NCBI GenBank assembly: GCA_947478535.1
Contig: CANJXD010000127.1
Location: 1 to 12,112 of the forward strand
Direction of reading: 5' to 3'
DNA from: Acetobacteraceae bacterium
GTDB lineage: Bacteria; Pseudomonadota; Alphaproteobacteria; Acetobacterales; Acetobacteraceae
DNA: 12,112 bases
Shown here in pieces: positions 1-6,770 of this stretch (positions are counted from its first letter, which is position 1; every line of letters begins with the position of its first letter). The notes beneath the pieces were generated by a model. It was not told the DNA's origin. It worked only from the letters and a program-made list of their open reading frames with translations, and searched no databases. The position numbers and the translations under genes are program-made.

Positions 1-384
1 CTCCCGCGCCAGCTTGTCATCGGCGATCACCCGCGCGGGGCGCGACCCCGGCCGGCCCGGCGCCGTGCAGACCGCGAGTTCCGTCGGCGTTTCCGCGACA
101 ACGGACCAGCTTGCGCCGGCCGGCGCATAGACGGCGGCGGGCAGTCCCTCGAAGGGCGTGACGCGGCCGCCGAGGCTGCCGAAATCCTGGCCGTCCACGC
201 TGATGCGCGCGCGTCCGGTAACGAGGACGAGGCAGACCTCCCGATCCGCGACGCCGCCTGTGTGCCCCGCTCCGGGGGTGAGCTTCACGAGGTCGAAGCC
301 CACATAGGTCCAGCCCGCGCTTTCCGGCGTCACGCTGATCACGCGGCCCTCGGTGCCGCTCGGCTTCACGAGGAGGTTGGGCAT
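1..384 (-). CDS. iolB: 5-deoxy-glucuronate isomerase IolB, C-terminus beyond the window
   Basis: Only the first 128 codons are present; the gene continues past the left edge. IolB is a cytoplasmic cupin-fold isomerase that converts 5-deoxy-D-glucuronate to 2-deoxy-5-keto-D-gluconate, the step after IolD in myo-inositol breakdown. The N-terminus (MPNLLVKP, then GWTYVGFDLVKLTPG at about residues 24-38) and the cupin-like stretch EVCLVLVTGRARISVDG at about 49-65 fit the family. The ATG at 382-384 is chosen because an AGGAG Shine-Dalgarno lies about 8 nt upstream and the gap to the iolE stop is 11 nt, giving a tight last-in-line position in the iolCDEB run. Identification rests on family resemblance plus operon context; the catalytic half is not visible. 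Confidence 0.88.
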   Translation of the reverse strand, partial: MPNLLVKPSGTEGRVISVTPESAGWTYVGFDLVKLTPGAGHTGGVADREVCLVLVTGRARISVDGQDFGSLGGRVTPFEGLPAAVYAPAGASWSVVAETPTELAVCTAPGRPGSRPARVIADDKLARE

Positions 385-395
385 GGCGTGGCTCC

Positions 396-1280
396 TCAAT
401 CCTTCAGGCCCGCTTCCGACAGGAAGCGCACCAGGTTGCGGTAGCCCATGCCCATGTAGTGTCTGGGATTGGCCTTGTCCGGGTCCTGCTCCGCCTCGAT
501 GACGACCCAGCCCGAATAGCCCGGCAATTCACCCAGCACGGCCGCGTAATCCACCATGCCATCGCCCGGCACGGTGTAGACGCCAGCGACAACGGAATCG
601 AGGAAGGACCAGTCCTCCGCCTTGGCCTGCGCCATCACCGCCGCGCGCACATCCTTGGCGTGGAAATGCCCGATGCGGTCGCGATAGCGGCGGGCGAGTG
701 CTGCGGGATCGGCGCCACCCCAGGTGGCGTGGCCGGTATCCAGCAGCAGCTTCACCGCGGGGCCGGTGCCCGCCATCATGCGGTCGATCTCGGCCCCGGT
801 CTGCACCACCGTGCCCATGTGGTGGTGATAGACCAGCGTGAGGCCCTCCGCCGCCAGCAACTCCGCGAAGCCGGTCAGGCCCGCGTTGAAGCGCGCCCAT
901 TCCGCGTCATTCATCGTGGGGCGCGTGGATAGCGGCGCGGCACGCGTGCCGTGGATGGTGCGCGTGCATTCGGCGGCGATCAGCACCGTGCAGCCCATGC
1001 CCTTCAGCAGATCCACATGGGCGCGGGCTTCCCGCAATTCCTCCTCCGGCGAACGCTCCAGCAGGAAGGTGGAATACCAGCCGGAGACGAGGTCCAATCC
1101 GAAGGCCGAGAGAATGGGCTTCAGCGCCACCGTGGTGCGGGGGAATTTGTTGCCGCATTCCATGCCCTCGAAGCCGATCTCCCGCGCTTCGGCCAGGCAT
1201 TCTTCCAGCGGCGTCGCGCCGCCGAGTTCCAGCAGGTCGTCATTCGACCAGCCGATGGGGTTGGCGCCGATCCTGATCAT
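396..1280 (-). CDS. iolE: Inosose (2-keto-myo-inositol) dehydratase IolE
   Basis: A 294-residue TIM-barrel protein of the AP-endonuclease-2/xylose isomerase-like superfamily. IolE removes water from 2-keto-myo-inositol (scyllo-inosose) to give 3D-trihydroxycyclohexane-1,2-dione, in the cytoplasm. Visible signatures are GANPIGWSNDD at residues 5-15, the Glu-Cys-Gly-Asn segment at 41-44, YHHHMGT at 151-157, LLLDTGHATWGG at 178-189, FHAKD at 206-210 and VVIEAEQDPD at 259-268; the conserved acidic and His residues in these are the expected metal ligands. Length matches the family. The reading frame stays open 39 codons upstream, but the ATG at 1278-1280 gives the canonical N-terminus and has a GGAGTG ribosome site. 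It sits 14 nt after iolD and 11 nt before iolB, so it is very likely co-transcribed with both. Confidence 0.95.
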   Translation of the reverse strand: MIRIGANPIGWSNDDLLELGGATPLEECLAEAREIGFEGMECGNKFPRTTVALKPILSAFGLDLVSGWYSTFLLERSPEEELREARAHVDLLKGMGCTVLIAAECTRTIHGTRAAPLSTRPTMNDAEWARFNAGLTGFAELLAAEGLTLVYHHHMGTVVQTGAEIDRMMAGTGPAVKLLLDTGHATWGGADPAALARRYRDRIGHFHAKDVRAAVMAQAKAEDWSFLDSVVAGVYTVPGDGMVDYAAVLGELPGYSGWVVIEAEQDPDKANPRHYMGMGYRNLVRFLSEAGLKD

Positions 1281-1294
1281 GCGGGTCACTCCGT

Positions 1295-3142
1295 TCAACC
1301 GACGAGGCGCTGCCGACGCAGCGCTTCCACATAAGCCGCGCGCGCCGTGTTCACCGCGTCCCGCGCGCTGACTTCCGGCACGGCGACATCCCACCAATGC
1401 CCGCCCGCGCCTGTGGAGGCGAGGGGATCCGTGTTCAGCACCAGCACCGTCGTGCGATCCGCGCCGCGCGCCTCCGCCACCGCCTGTTCCAGCGCGGCGA
1501 GGCCACCGACATGGCGCGCATTGGCGCCGAGGGACGCGGCATGGCCAGCGAAATCGATGGCGGGGATCACCTGGTGGCGCGCATCGGCCAGCAGGTTGTT
1601 GAAGCCCGCCCCGCCTGTCGCCCGCTGCAACCGGTTGATGCAGCCGAAACCGCCATTGTCGAGCACGACGATGGTGATGCGCAGGCCGAGCATGACGGAG
1701 GTGGCGATTTCCGAATTCATCATGAGGTAGGAGCCATCCCCCACCATCACGACAACCTCGGCCTCCGGCCGCGCCATCTTCACGCCGAGGCCGGCGGCGA
1801 TCTCATACCCCATGCAGCTGTAGCCGTATTCCATGTGATAGGTGCCCGGCGTGCCGGCCTGCCACAGCTTGTGCAACTCGCCCGGCAGCCCGCCGGCAGC
1901 GCAGACGATGATCGCCTCCGTCCCCGCCGCCCGCTGCACGGCGCCGATGACCTGCGCGTCGGATGGCAGCGCGGCATTGCCCGGTGCCAGGGCGGCCTGC
2001 GCGACGATGGTCCAACTGGCCTTCTCGTCCGCCGCGCGGCTGGTCCAGGCCGCCGGGGCGCGCCACTCGCCGAGCCCGGCGGAAAGTTCCTCCAACCCGC
2101 TGCGCGCATCCGCCACCAGGGACAGCGCGCCGTGCTTGCCGGCATCGAAGGGCTGCACGTTGAGGCCGATGAGCCGCCGCGCGGGGTTGGCGAACAGGGA
2201 CCAGGACCCGGTGGTGAAGTCCTGCAATCGCGTTCCCACGGCGAGGATCACGTCTGCCGTTGCCGCTAGCGCGTTCGATGCCGCCGTGCCGGTGACGCCG
2301 ATGGAGCCCATGGCGAGCGCATGCCCATCCGGCAGCGCGGATTTTCCCGCCTGGGTTTCGGCGACCGGAATGCCGTGGCGTTCCGCGAAGCTGCGCAAGG
2401 CCGCTGTGGCTTCTGAATACAGCACGCCGCCGCCCGCGATGATCAGCGGCTGCGTCGCCCCCCGCAGTGCCGCCAGCGCCACATCCAGCTCGGCAAGGTC
2501 GGGTCGCGGACGGCGCGGCGTCCAAAGGCGGGGCTCGAAGAAAGCCTCGGGGTAGTCGAAGGCCTCCGCCTGCACGTCCTGGCACAGCGCGAGCGTGACG
2601 GGCCCGCATTCCGCGGGGTCCGTCAGCACGGCCATGGCGCGGGCGAGGGCGGGAATAATCTGCTCCGGCCGGGTGATCCGGTCGAAATAGCGGGAGACCG
2701 GGCGAAAGCAGTCATTGGCGGAGACGGTGCCATCCCCGAAATCCTCGATCTGCTGCAACACCGGATCGGGGCGGCGATTGGCGAAGACATCACCGGGCAG
2801 CAACAGCAGCGGCAGGCGGTTCACATGCGCGACGGCGGCGGCCGTGACCATGTTGGTCGCCCCCGGCCCGATCGAGGTCGTCACCGCCATCATGCGGCGC
2901 CGGAAGTGGGCCTTGGCGAAGGCGATGGCGGCATGCGCCATGGCCTGCTCGTTGTGCGCGCGGAAGGTGGGCAGGCTCTCGCCCATGCCGTGCAGCGCCT
3001 CCCCCAGCCCGGCCACGTTGCCATGCCCGAAGATCGCCCAGACACCGGCGAAGATCGGCTCCCGCTTTCCATCAATCTCGGTGAATTGGGCGGCGAGGAA
3101 GCGCGTCAGCGCCTGCGCCATGGTCAGCCGGATCGTTCCCAT
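1295..3142 (-). CDS. iolD: 3D-(3,5/4)-trihydroxycyclohexane-1,2-dione acylhydrolase IolD (ThDP-dependent)
   Basis: A 615-residue thiamine-diphosphate enzyme that hydrolytically opens the trihydroxycyclohexane-dione ring to 5-deoxy-D-glucuronate. Its three domains follow the acetolactate synthase plan. The N-terminal Pyr domain carries the probable catalytic Glu65 in FRAHNEQAMAHAA. The central domain spans roughly residues 220-355. The C-terminal PP domain holds the ThDP/Mg motif GDG at 468-470 followed by DN at 495-496. MEYGYSCMGYEIAAGLG at 437-453 is also typical. The start is set by a TGATG junction: the A of the iolC stop is the A of this ATG at 3140-3142, with a GGAGG ribosome site just upstream, so the two genes are probably translationally coupled. 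The open frame extends 81 codons further up into iolC, but that stretch is antisense-like, arginine/glycine-rich shadow sequence. Confidence 0.95.
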   Translation of the reverse strand: MGTIRLTMAQALTRFLAAQFTEIDGKREPIFAGVWAIFGHGNVAGLGEALHGMGESLPTFRAHNEQAMAHAAIAFAKAHFRRRMMAVTTSIGPGATNMVTAAAVAHVNRLPLLLLPGDVFANRRPDPVLQQIEDFGDGTVSANDCFRPVSRYFDRITRPEQIIPALARAMAVLTDPAECGPVTLALCQDVQAEAFDYPEAFFEPRLWTPRRPRPDLAELDVALAALRGATQPLIIAGGGVLYSEATAALRSFAERHGIPVAETQAGKSALPDGHALAMGSIGVTGTAASNALAATADVILAVGTRLQDFTTGSWSLFANPARRLIGLNVQPFDAGKHGALSLVADARSGLEELSAGLGEWRAPAAWTSRAADEKASWTIVAQAALAPGNAALPSDAQVIGAVQRAAGTEAIIVCAAGGLPGELHKLWQAGTPGTYHMEYGYSCMGYEIAAGLGVKMARPEAEVVVMVGDGSYLMMNSEIATSVMLGLRITIVVLDNGGFGCINRLQRATGGAGFNNLLADARHQVIPAIDFAGHAASLGANARHVGGLAALEQAVAEARGADRTTVLVLNTDPLASTGAGGHWWDVAVPEVSARDAVNTARAAYVEALRRQRLVG

Positions 3143-5052
3143 CACGCCGCCTCCGCACCCTTTGCCGCCAGCCACGCCTCGCACAGCCGACCGAACCGTC
3201 CCGCCATGTCGGCGATCGCCGCTTCGTCGTCCAGCGCGCCCGCCAGCCATTGCCGCGCCGCTTCCGCGAAGATGGTGCGGCCGATGGCGAAGCCCTTCAC
3301 GACCGGCGCGGTCGCTGCATCGCGCATCACGCGGGTGAGCTCGGCCTCCGGCGCCTCCAGCCCCAGGAGCAGGACGCCGCGGCAATAGGGGTCATGCGCC
3401 GCGATGGTAGTGCCGATAATCCGCCAGGCCGCCGGGCCGGGTTGGGCTTCGAGCTTCCACCAATCCGGGTGGATGCCGAGACCGTAGAGATGGGTGATGA
3501 CGCGGGCGATCGTGTCATCCCCCAGCGTGCCGTGCTTGCCGGCGATGATCTCCACCAGCAATTCCCGCCCCGCCGTGCGGGCGGCATCGAAGGCGCGCAG
3601 CAATTCGCGGTCCTGCTTCGCGCGGAGATCGACGGGATCATCCGGGTGGTAGAAGCAGAGGCATTTCACGGTCTGCGTCACCGGCCATTCCGTGAGGTGG
3701 CTGCCGAGATCGGGCATGCCATCGAATTCCAGCGGCCGCGAGCCCGGCTGTTCCACCGGCCGCGCGATCCACAACCCGCGCTGCGCGGCCTTGTAGAGCG
3801 CCCTGGTGCCATAGGTGGAATCCAGCAGCATCCCATAGCCCGGCTGCCCGGCGGCGACGCGGGAGGCCGCTTCCACCGCCAGCAGCTTGAAATCCGCGAT
3901 GCGGTCCCGCGAGACACTGGACTGGTCCGCCATTTGCTCGAGCTGCGCGCGATGGTCGATGGCGAAGGCCATCAGTGATGCGGATTGCGGCCGCCTCGTC
4001 GTCGCCCAATGCAGTTGCGTCAGCGCCGCATCCTTGCGCAGCGCCCGTAACCGGCTGCCATGGGTGAGGAAATGGTCCAGCTCCGCCCAGGTCGGATACT
4101 CCGGGGAACACAACAGGCGGGAGACGGCGAAGGCACCGCAGGCATTCGCCCAGGTCGCGCAGGTGCCGAGCGGCTCACCCCGCAGCCAGCCCCGCAGGAA
4201 GCCGGACATGAAGGCATCGCCGGCGCCGAGCACGTTATAGACCTCGATGGGAAAGCCGCGGCCGAGGATGCCGGCCTCCAGATCCTCGGGGATCGGCCCG
4301 TCATAGACGATGCAGCCCATCGCGCCGCGCTTCAGCACGATGGTGGCGGCCGAGACGGCGCGGATACCCCGCAGCGCGTCGGGCAGCGTATCGGCGCCAG
4401 AGGCGATCAGCACCTCCTCCTCCGTCCCCACGATCAGGTCGCAATCCGGCAAAACGGATTTCAGGCGGCCGCTCACACCGGCGGATTTCACGTAGCGCTC
4501 GAAGCCCGCATCGTGCCCGGCCAGGCCCCAGAGGTTCGGGCGGTAGTCGATATCGAACACCACCTTGCCGCCCGCCGCCTTGGCCAGCCGGATCGCCTTG
4601 CGCTGCGCCGCATCGGCATCGGGGCGGGAGAAATGCGTGCCGGAGACGAGCACGGCGCGGGCGGCGCCGATCAGCGCCGCGTCGATGTCAGCTTCGGACA
4701 GCGCCATGTCGGCGCAATCCGCGCGGTAGAAGATGGTGGGGGAAACACCCTCATCCTCCACCGCCAGCAATACCAGCGCCGTCAGCCGCTGCTTGTCGAC
4801 GGCAACGCCCTGCGTGCTGACCCCTTCGCGGGCGAGTTGTTCCAGAATGAAGCCGCCCATCTGGTCCGCGCCGACCCGGGTGATGACGGCGGAGCGCAGG
4901 CCGAGCCGGGCCGTGCCGATGGCGATATTGGCAGGGCACCCGCCGACGGACTTCGCGAAGCTGCCGATATCCTGCAACCGCCCGCCGATCTGCTGGCCAT
5001 AGAGATCGACGGAGGACCGCCCGATGGTCACGACATCCAGCGTCCGGCTCAT
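3142..5052 (-). CDS. iolC: 5-dehydro-2-deoxygluconokinase IolC fused to a DUF2090 (aldolase-like) domain
   Basis: A 636-residue fusion. Residues 1 to about 335 are a PfkB/ribokinase-family sugar kinase, with signature 1 around VGGCPANIAIGTARLG (36-51) and signature 2 VLGAGDAFMSGFLRG (274-288), where Asp279 is the likely catalytic base. It phosphorylates 2-deoxy-5-keto-D-gluconate. From about residue 345 (LHWATTRRPQSASLMAFAIDHR onward) to the end it matches the DUF2090 domain of such fusions, which has an aldolase-like fold and is usually annotated as the 6-phospho-5-dehydro-2-deoxygluconate aldolase, taking the place of IolJ. The aldolase role is inference from the family. The ATG at 5050-5052 follows a purine-rich GGGGAGAGGG ribosome site; a longer in-frame start at 5127 would overlap iolR and adds residues unlike the family. 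It overlaps iolD by 1 nt. Confidence 0.93.
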   Translation of the reverse strand: MSRTLDVVTIGRSSVDLYGQQIGGRLQDIGSFAKSVGGCPANIAIGTARLGLRSAVITRVGADQMGGFILEQLAREGVSTQGVAVDKQRLTALVLLAVEDEGVSPTIFYRADCADMALSEADIDAALIGAARAVLVSGTHFSRPDADAAQRKAIRLAKAAGGKVVFDIDYRPNLWGLAGHDAGFERYVKSAGVSGRLKSVLPDCDLIVGTEEEVLIASGADTLPDALRGIRAVSAATIVLKRGAMGCIVYDGPIPEDLEAGILGRGFPIEVYNVLGAGDAFMSGFLRGWLRGEPLGTCATWANACGAFAVSRLLCSPEYPTWAELDHFLTHGSRLRALRKDAALTQLHWATTRRPQSASLMAFAIDHRAQLEQMADQSSVSRDRIADFKLLAVEAASRVAAGQPGYGMLLDSTYGTRALYKAAQRGLWIARPVEQPGSRPLEFDGMPDLGSHLTEWPVTQTVKCLCFYHPDDPVDLRAKQDRELLRAFDAARTAGRELLVEIIAGKHGTLGDDTIARVITHLYGLGIHPDWWKLEAQPGPAAWRIIGTTIAAHDPYCRGVLLLGLEAPEAELTRVMRDAATAPVVKGFAIGRTIFAEAARQWLAGALDDEAAIADMAGRFGRLCEAWLAAKGAEAA

Positions 5053-5079
5053 CCGTCCCTCTCCCCTTCCTGGCGGCGC

Positions 5080-5108
5080 ATACAAGAATTGTTCTGGATC
5101 ATGGTCAA
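5080..5108 (-). promoter_or_regulatory. Possible internal promoter for iolCDEB with overlapping dyads
   Basis: On the minus strand TTGACC (5108-5103, five of six matches to the -35 consensus) is followed after exactly 17 nt by TTGTAT (5085-5080, a weak -10), just upstream of the iolC start. In the spacer lie two overlapping small palindromes, ACAA-N3-TTGT (5082-5092) and AGAA-N3-TTCT (5085-5095), in an unusually AT-rich patch. The -35 overlaps the last codon and stop of iolR. The GGAA-N6-TTCC site seen upstream of iolR is not present here, so regulation of this promoter, if real, may differ. Confidence 0.35.
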
Positions 5109-5962
5109 GGCGGAGCAGATATTCCATTTTCGGCGCGTCGGGCCTGGGCCACCGCCACGGCCAGCCCCATGGCCAGCGCCATGGTGGCGGACAATGATCG
5201 AAAGCCCTCGAAATCGGCCTCCACCACCTCGAACCAGTGCCGCGCGAGGGGCACCAGCGGGCTGAACGGGTTGTCCGTGATGGCGATGACCGGCACGCCG
5301 CGCTCGGCCGCCTGGTGGGTCAATTGCAGCGTGCCCGCGGCATAGGGGGTGAAACTGATGGCAAGCGCCGCATCGCGCGGCGTGGCGAAGGACAGCGTCT
5401 GCGCATCCGTCCCGGCCGCCGAGCCCAGCAGCACGTTCTTCACGCCGAGGTTGCCGAAGGCGTAGTTCACGCTCGCCGCCACGGGATAGGCGCGGCGTTG
5501 CGCCACGAGGTAGATCGTCTCCGCCCCCGCCAGCAGGCCGGTGGCGGCGGAGAGCGTGCCTGGGTCGATGCGGTCCCGCAGCGCGGTGACGGAACGCTGC
5601 GCGGCATCGCAGAAGCCGGCCAGCAACCCCGCCGGATCGGCTGCCGGGCCACGATGGGCGCGGAGCGATTCCAGTCGATCCGCATAGCTCGCCGGTCGAT
5701 CCCGCAACCGGTCGCGGAACACGGATTGCAGGTCGGAAAAGCCGCGATATCCCAGCGACTGCGCGAAGCGGATCAGGGTGGAAGGCTGCACCGCGGCGCG
5801 TTCGGCAAGCCCCGCGGCGGTGCCGAAGGCGATCTCATCCGGCCGTTCCATCGCGAAGGCCGCGACCTGCGCCAGGCGTTTCGGCAGCGCAGCCTTCCGC
5901 GCCAGCAGCAAGTCCCGCAACCCCGCGAAATCGCGCGGTGGGGCGTCCGACCCCGTCTGCAT
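5105..5962 (-). CDS. iolR: RpiR-family transcriptional regulator, probable inositol repressor IolR
   Basis: A 285-residue RpiR-type regulator. An N-terminal helix-turn-helix domain covers about residues 10-85; its recognition region reads AAGLAERAAVQPSTLIRFAQ at 49-68 and is followed by the family-typical LGYRGFSDLQ (70-79). A C-terminal SIS sugar-isomerase fold at about 135-265 includes VLLGSAAGTDAQ and VPVIAITDNPFSPL, and normally binds a phosphosugar effector. In alphaproteobacteria RpiR proteins beside iol genes repress inositol catabolism and respond to a phosphorylated pathway intermediate; that role here is inferred from position. It lies 52 nt upstream of iolC on the same strand and has a good candidate operator in its own promoter. 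The ATG at 5960-5962 begins MQTGSDAPPRDF; no strong Shine-Dalgarno is visible, so a slightly later start remains possible. Confidence 0.88.
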   Translation of the reverse strand: MQTGSDAPPRDFAGLRDLLLARKAALPKRLAQVAAFAMERPDEIAFGTAAGLAERAAVQPSTLIRFAQSLGYRGFSDLQSVFRDRLRDRPASYADRLESLRAHRGPAADPAGLLAGFCDAAQRSVTALRDRIDPGTLSAATGLLAGAETIYLVAQRRAYPVAASVNYAFGNLGVKNVLLGSAAGTDAQTLSFATPRDAALAISFTPYAAGTLQLTHQAAERGVPVIAITDNPFSPLVPLARHWFEVVEADFEGFRSLSATMALAMGLAVAVAQARRAENGISAPP

Positions 5963-5974
5963 GCGGCGTCATCC

Positions 5975-6023
5975 CATTCCGTCAGAATGGAATGAAAATT
6001 CCGCTATGGGGGCCGCCTGTCAA
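5975..6023 (-). promoter_or_regulatory. iolR promoter with candidate IolR operator
   Basis: Reading the minus strand, a perfect -35 TTGACA lies at 6023-6018. At 17-nt spacing the -10 would be AATTTT at 6000-5995. Directly over that -10 is GGAA-TGAAAA-TTCC (5989-6002), a match to the GGAA-N6-TTCC palindrome that I recall being described for RpiR-type IolR in Sinorhizobium meliloti. A third half-site, TTCC at 5977-5980, makes a further palindrome CATTCC-N8-GGAATG (5975-5994). An operator overlapping the -10 would repress by blocking RNA polymerase. The -35 ends only 2 nt from the stop codon of the degenerate Bug gene. Confidence 0.6.
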
Positions 6024-6025
6024 GG

Positions 6026-6253
6026 CTATTCCGGCTCCACACCCAATTCCCGCAGGATGGTGCCGAAGGCCGCGAATTCGCGCGCGACGAGCGGGCCGAA
6101 CTCGGCGCGCGGGCGGTAATCCACGACGACGCGCCCACGCCGGGCGACGGCGAGAAAGGCTTCGCTCGCCAGGGCATCCTTCATCGCGGCCTCCAGCAGT
6201 TCCAGTGCCGGGGCGGGCGTGCCGGCGGGGGCGAAGCAGCCGACATAGGAAAG
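6026..6253 (-). pseudogene. C-terminal piece of a broken Bug/TctC solute-receptor gene
   Basis: Translating the minus strand from 6253 down to the TAG at 6028-6026 gives about 75 residues beginning LSYVGCFAPAGTPAPALELL and ending FGTILRELGVEPE. It aligns along its whole length with the C-terminus of the intact receptor encoded at 7057-8004 (FSQVGIYAPRGTPGPVLDRL ... YGALLRELGVQPE), differing at many positions but with no frameshift. The frame has a TAG immediately upstream (6256-6254), so no start or N-terminus belongs to this piece. The missing upstream part is found about 0.5 kb away at 6771-7039, so both are pieces of one interrupted gene. It is not expected to make a functional protein. 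Confidence 0.85.
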
Positions 6254-6292
6254 CTACGTCGCATCAATTCGGTCGGTACCGGGGACCTGAAG

Positions 6293-6619
6293 GTGACGAA
6301 GCAGGGCCGGGCGCCGACCCTGCTGCTGACAGCCGATGCGATCCGCGATCCGGACGAGGTCTGGGCATCGCTCGACGTGATCCGGGACGGCGCGGATACC
6401 CCGCCTCGGCTGCGCCTAGTCCGCCGCTATATCGCGTGGTTCGAGGCGCCGGACAGGCAGCGCAACGGCTTCGTGGTGTTCGAGACCGGGCCGGATGGCT
6501 GGCGCGGCATCACCGCCTATGAACTGCGGGCGGACCGGCCGTCCGTGACGACGATGCTGGATACGCTGGACTGCAAGCGGGTCGGCATCCTGCTGTATCG
6601 GCGGAAGGTGGGGGGATAG
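6293..6619 (+). CDS. C-terminal fragment of a Mu-like phage minor head (MuF/gpF) protein with PBECR2-type domain
   Basis: The plus-strand frame reads LLLTADAIRDPDEVWASLD, then LRLVRRYIAWFEAP, FVVFETGPDGWRGITAYEL and RVGILLYRRK. This order (leader, DPDE(V/I)W, RRRYI..F, F..G.DGW.G(I/V)T, GV.LYRR) is that of the PBECR2 nuclease-fold domain at the C-terminus of Mu gpF-like minor head proteins. In phages it forms the tail end of a protein several hundred residues long; here about 108 residues are readable from a GTG at 6293. The homologous frame continues upstream to about 6254 (RRINSVGTGDLKV), where the Bug remnant begins abruptly, so the N-terminal head domain is gone. No other phage gene is in the window and no convincing ribosome site precedes the GTG. 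It is probably a relic, although the frame is intact and a small protein could still be made. Confidence 0.65.
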   Translation: MTKQGRAPTLLLTADAIRDPDEVWASLDVIRDGADTPPRLRLVRRYIAWFEAPDRQRNGFVVFETGPDGWRGITAYELRADRPSVTTMLDTLDCKRVGILLYRRKVGG

Positions 6620-6770
6620 CAGGGGTGTAGGGCGGCGCCGCCCATCGCCCATCGAAGCCCCTACAAAACCGGCACCGGTTCGGACAACGACTGACCTGCT
6701 TCGCCGAAGATACCGCACCGGGCTGCCCGGTTCAACGATGATTGGCTGACACCTGTCAGCCTAACGCCGC
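6620..6770. repeat. Cluster of perfect palindromes in non-coding DNA
   Basis: Within 132 bp after the phage fragment there are four perfect dyads. They are GGGCGGC/GCCGCCC with no spacer (6630-6643), AACCGG-CA-CCGGTT (6667-6680), ACCGGGC-T-GCCCGGT (6717-6731) and GGCTGACA-CC-TGTCAGCC (6744-6761). A tandem GCCCATC repeat lies between the first two. None is followed by a T-run on either strand, so they are not canonical intrinsic terminators. The last has the short-spacer shape of an operator or recombinase site. No coding frame on either strand looks genuine here. Confidence 0.55.

Larger units (their letters stand above)
6254..6770. mobile_element. Foreign insert of about 0.5 kb splitting the Bug pseudogene
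   Basis: This stretch lies exactly where the two parts of the receptor pseudogene should join. The N-terminal/central part ends near EQGREGV (about 6777) and the C-terminal part begins at LSYVG (about 6253); in the intact neighbour only some six residues separate the equivalent points. The insert carries a phage head-protein fragment on the plus strand and about 150 bp of non-coding DNA with several perfect dyads. I could not find a clear target-site duplication or matching terminal inverted repeats at the two edges. It is therefore described as prophage-derived DNA that arrived by an unclear route, not as a named transposon. Boundaries are accurate to perhaps 15 nt. Confidence 0.5.

Noticed and set aside
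3142..3385. An upstream extension of IolD by 81 residues.
   Set aside because: The extension overlaps the iolC coding sequence out of frame; the TGATG junction with its ribosome site gives the standard IolD N-terminus.
4060..5265. A 401-residue plus-strand open frame opposite iolC and the iolR end.
   Set aside because: It lies antisense to strongly recognisable genes, is rich in Arg/Gly/Ala/Gln in the way of GC-rich shadows, and matches no family.
6626..6668. TGTAGGG and CCCTACA flanking a GC-rich core followed by AAAA, looking at first like a terminator.
   Set aside because: On the plus strand the stem is followed by A, not T; on the minus strand the T-run precedes the stem. Neither orientation gives an intrinsic terminator.
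6254..6770. A clean transposon or complete Mu-type element with target duplication.
   Set aside because: No matching direct repeats or terminal inverted repeats were found at the two edges, no transposase is present, and MuF is an internal phage gene, so a simple end-to-end insertion does not fit.
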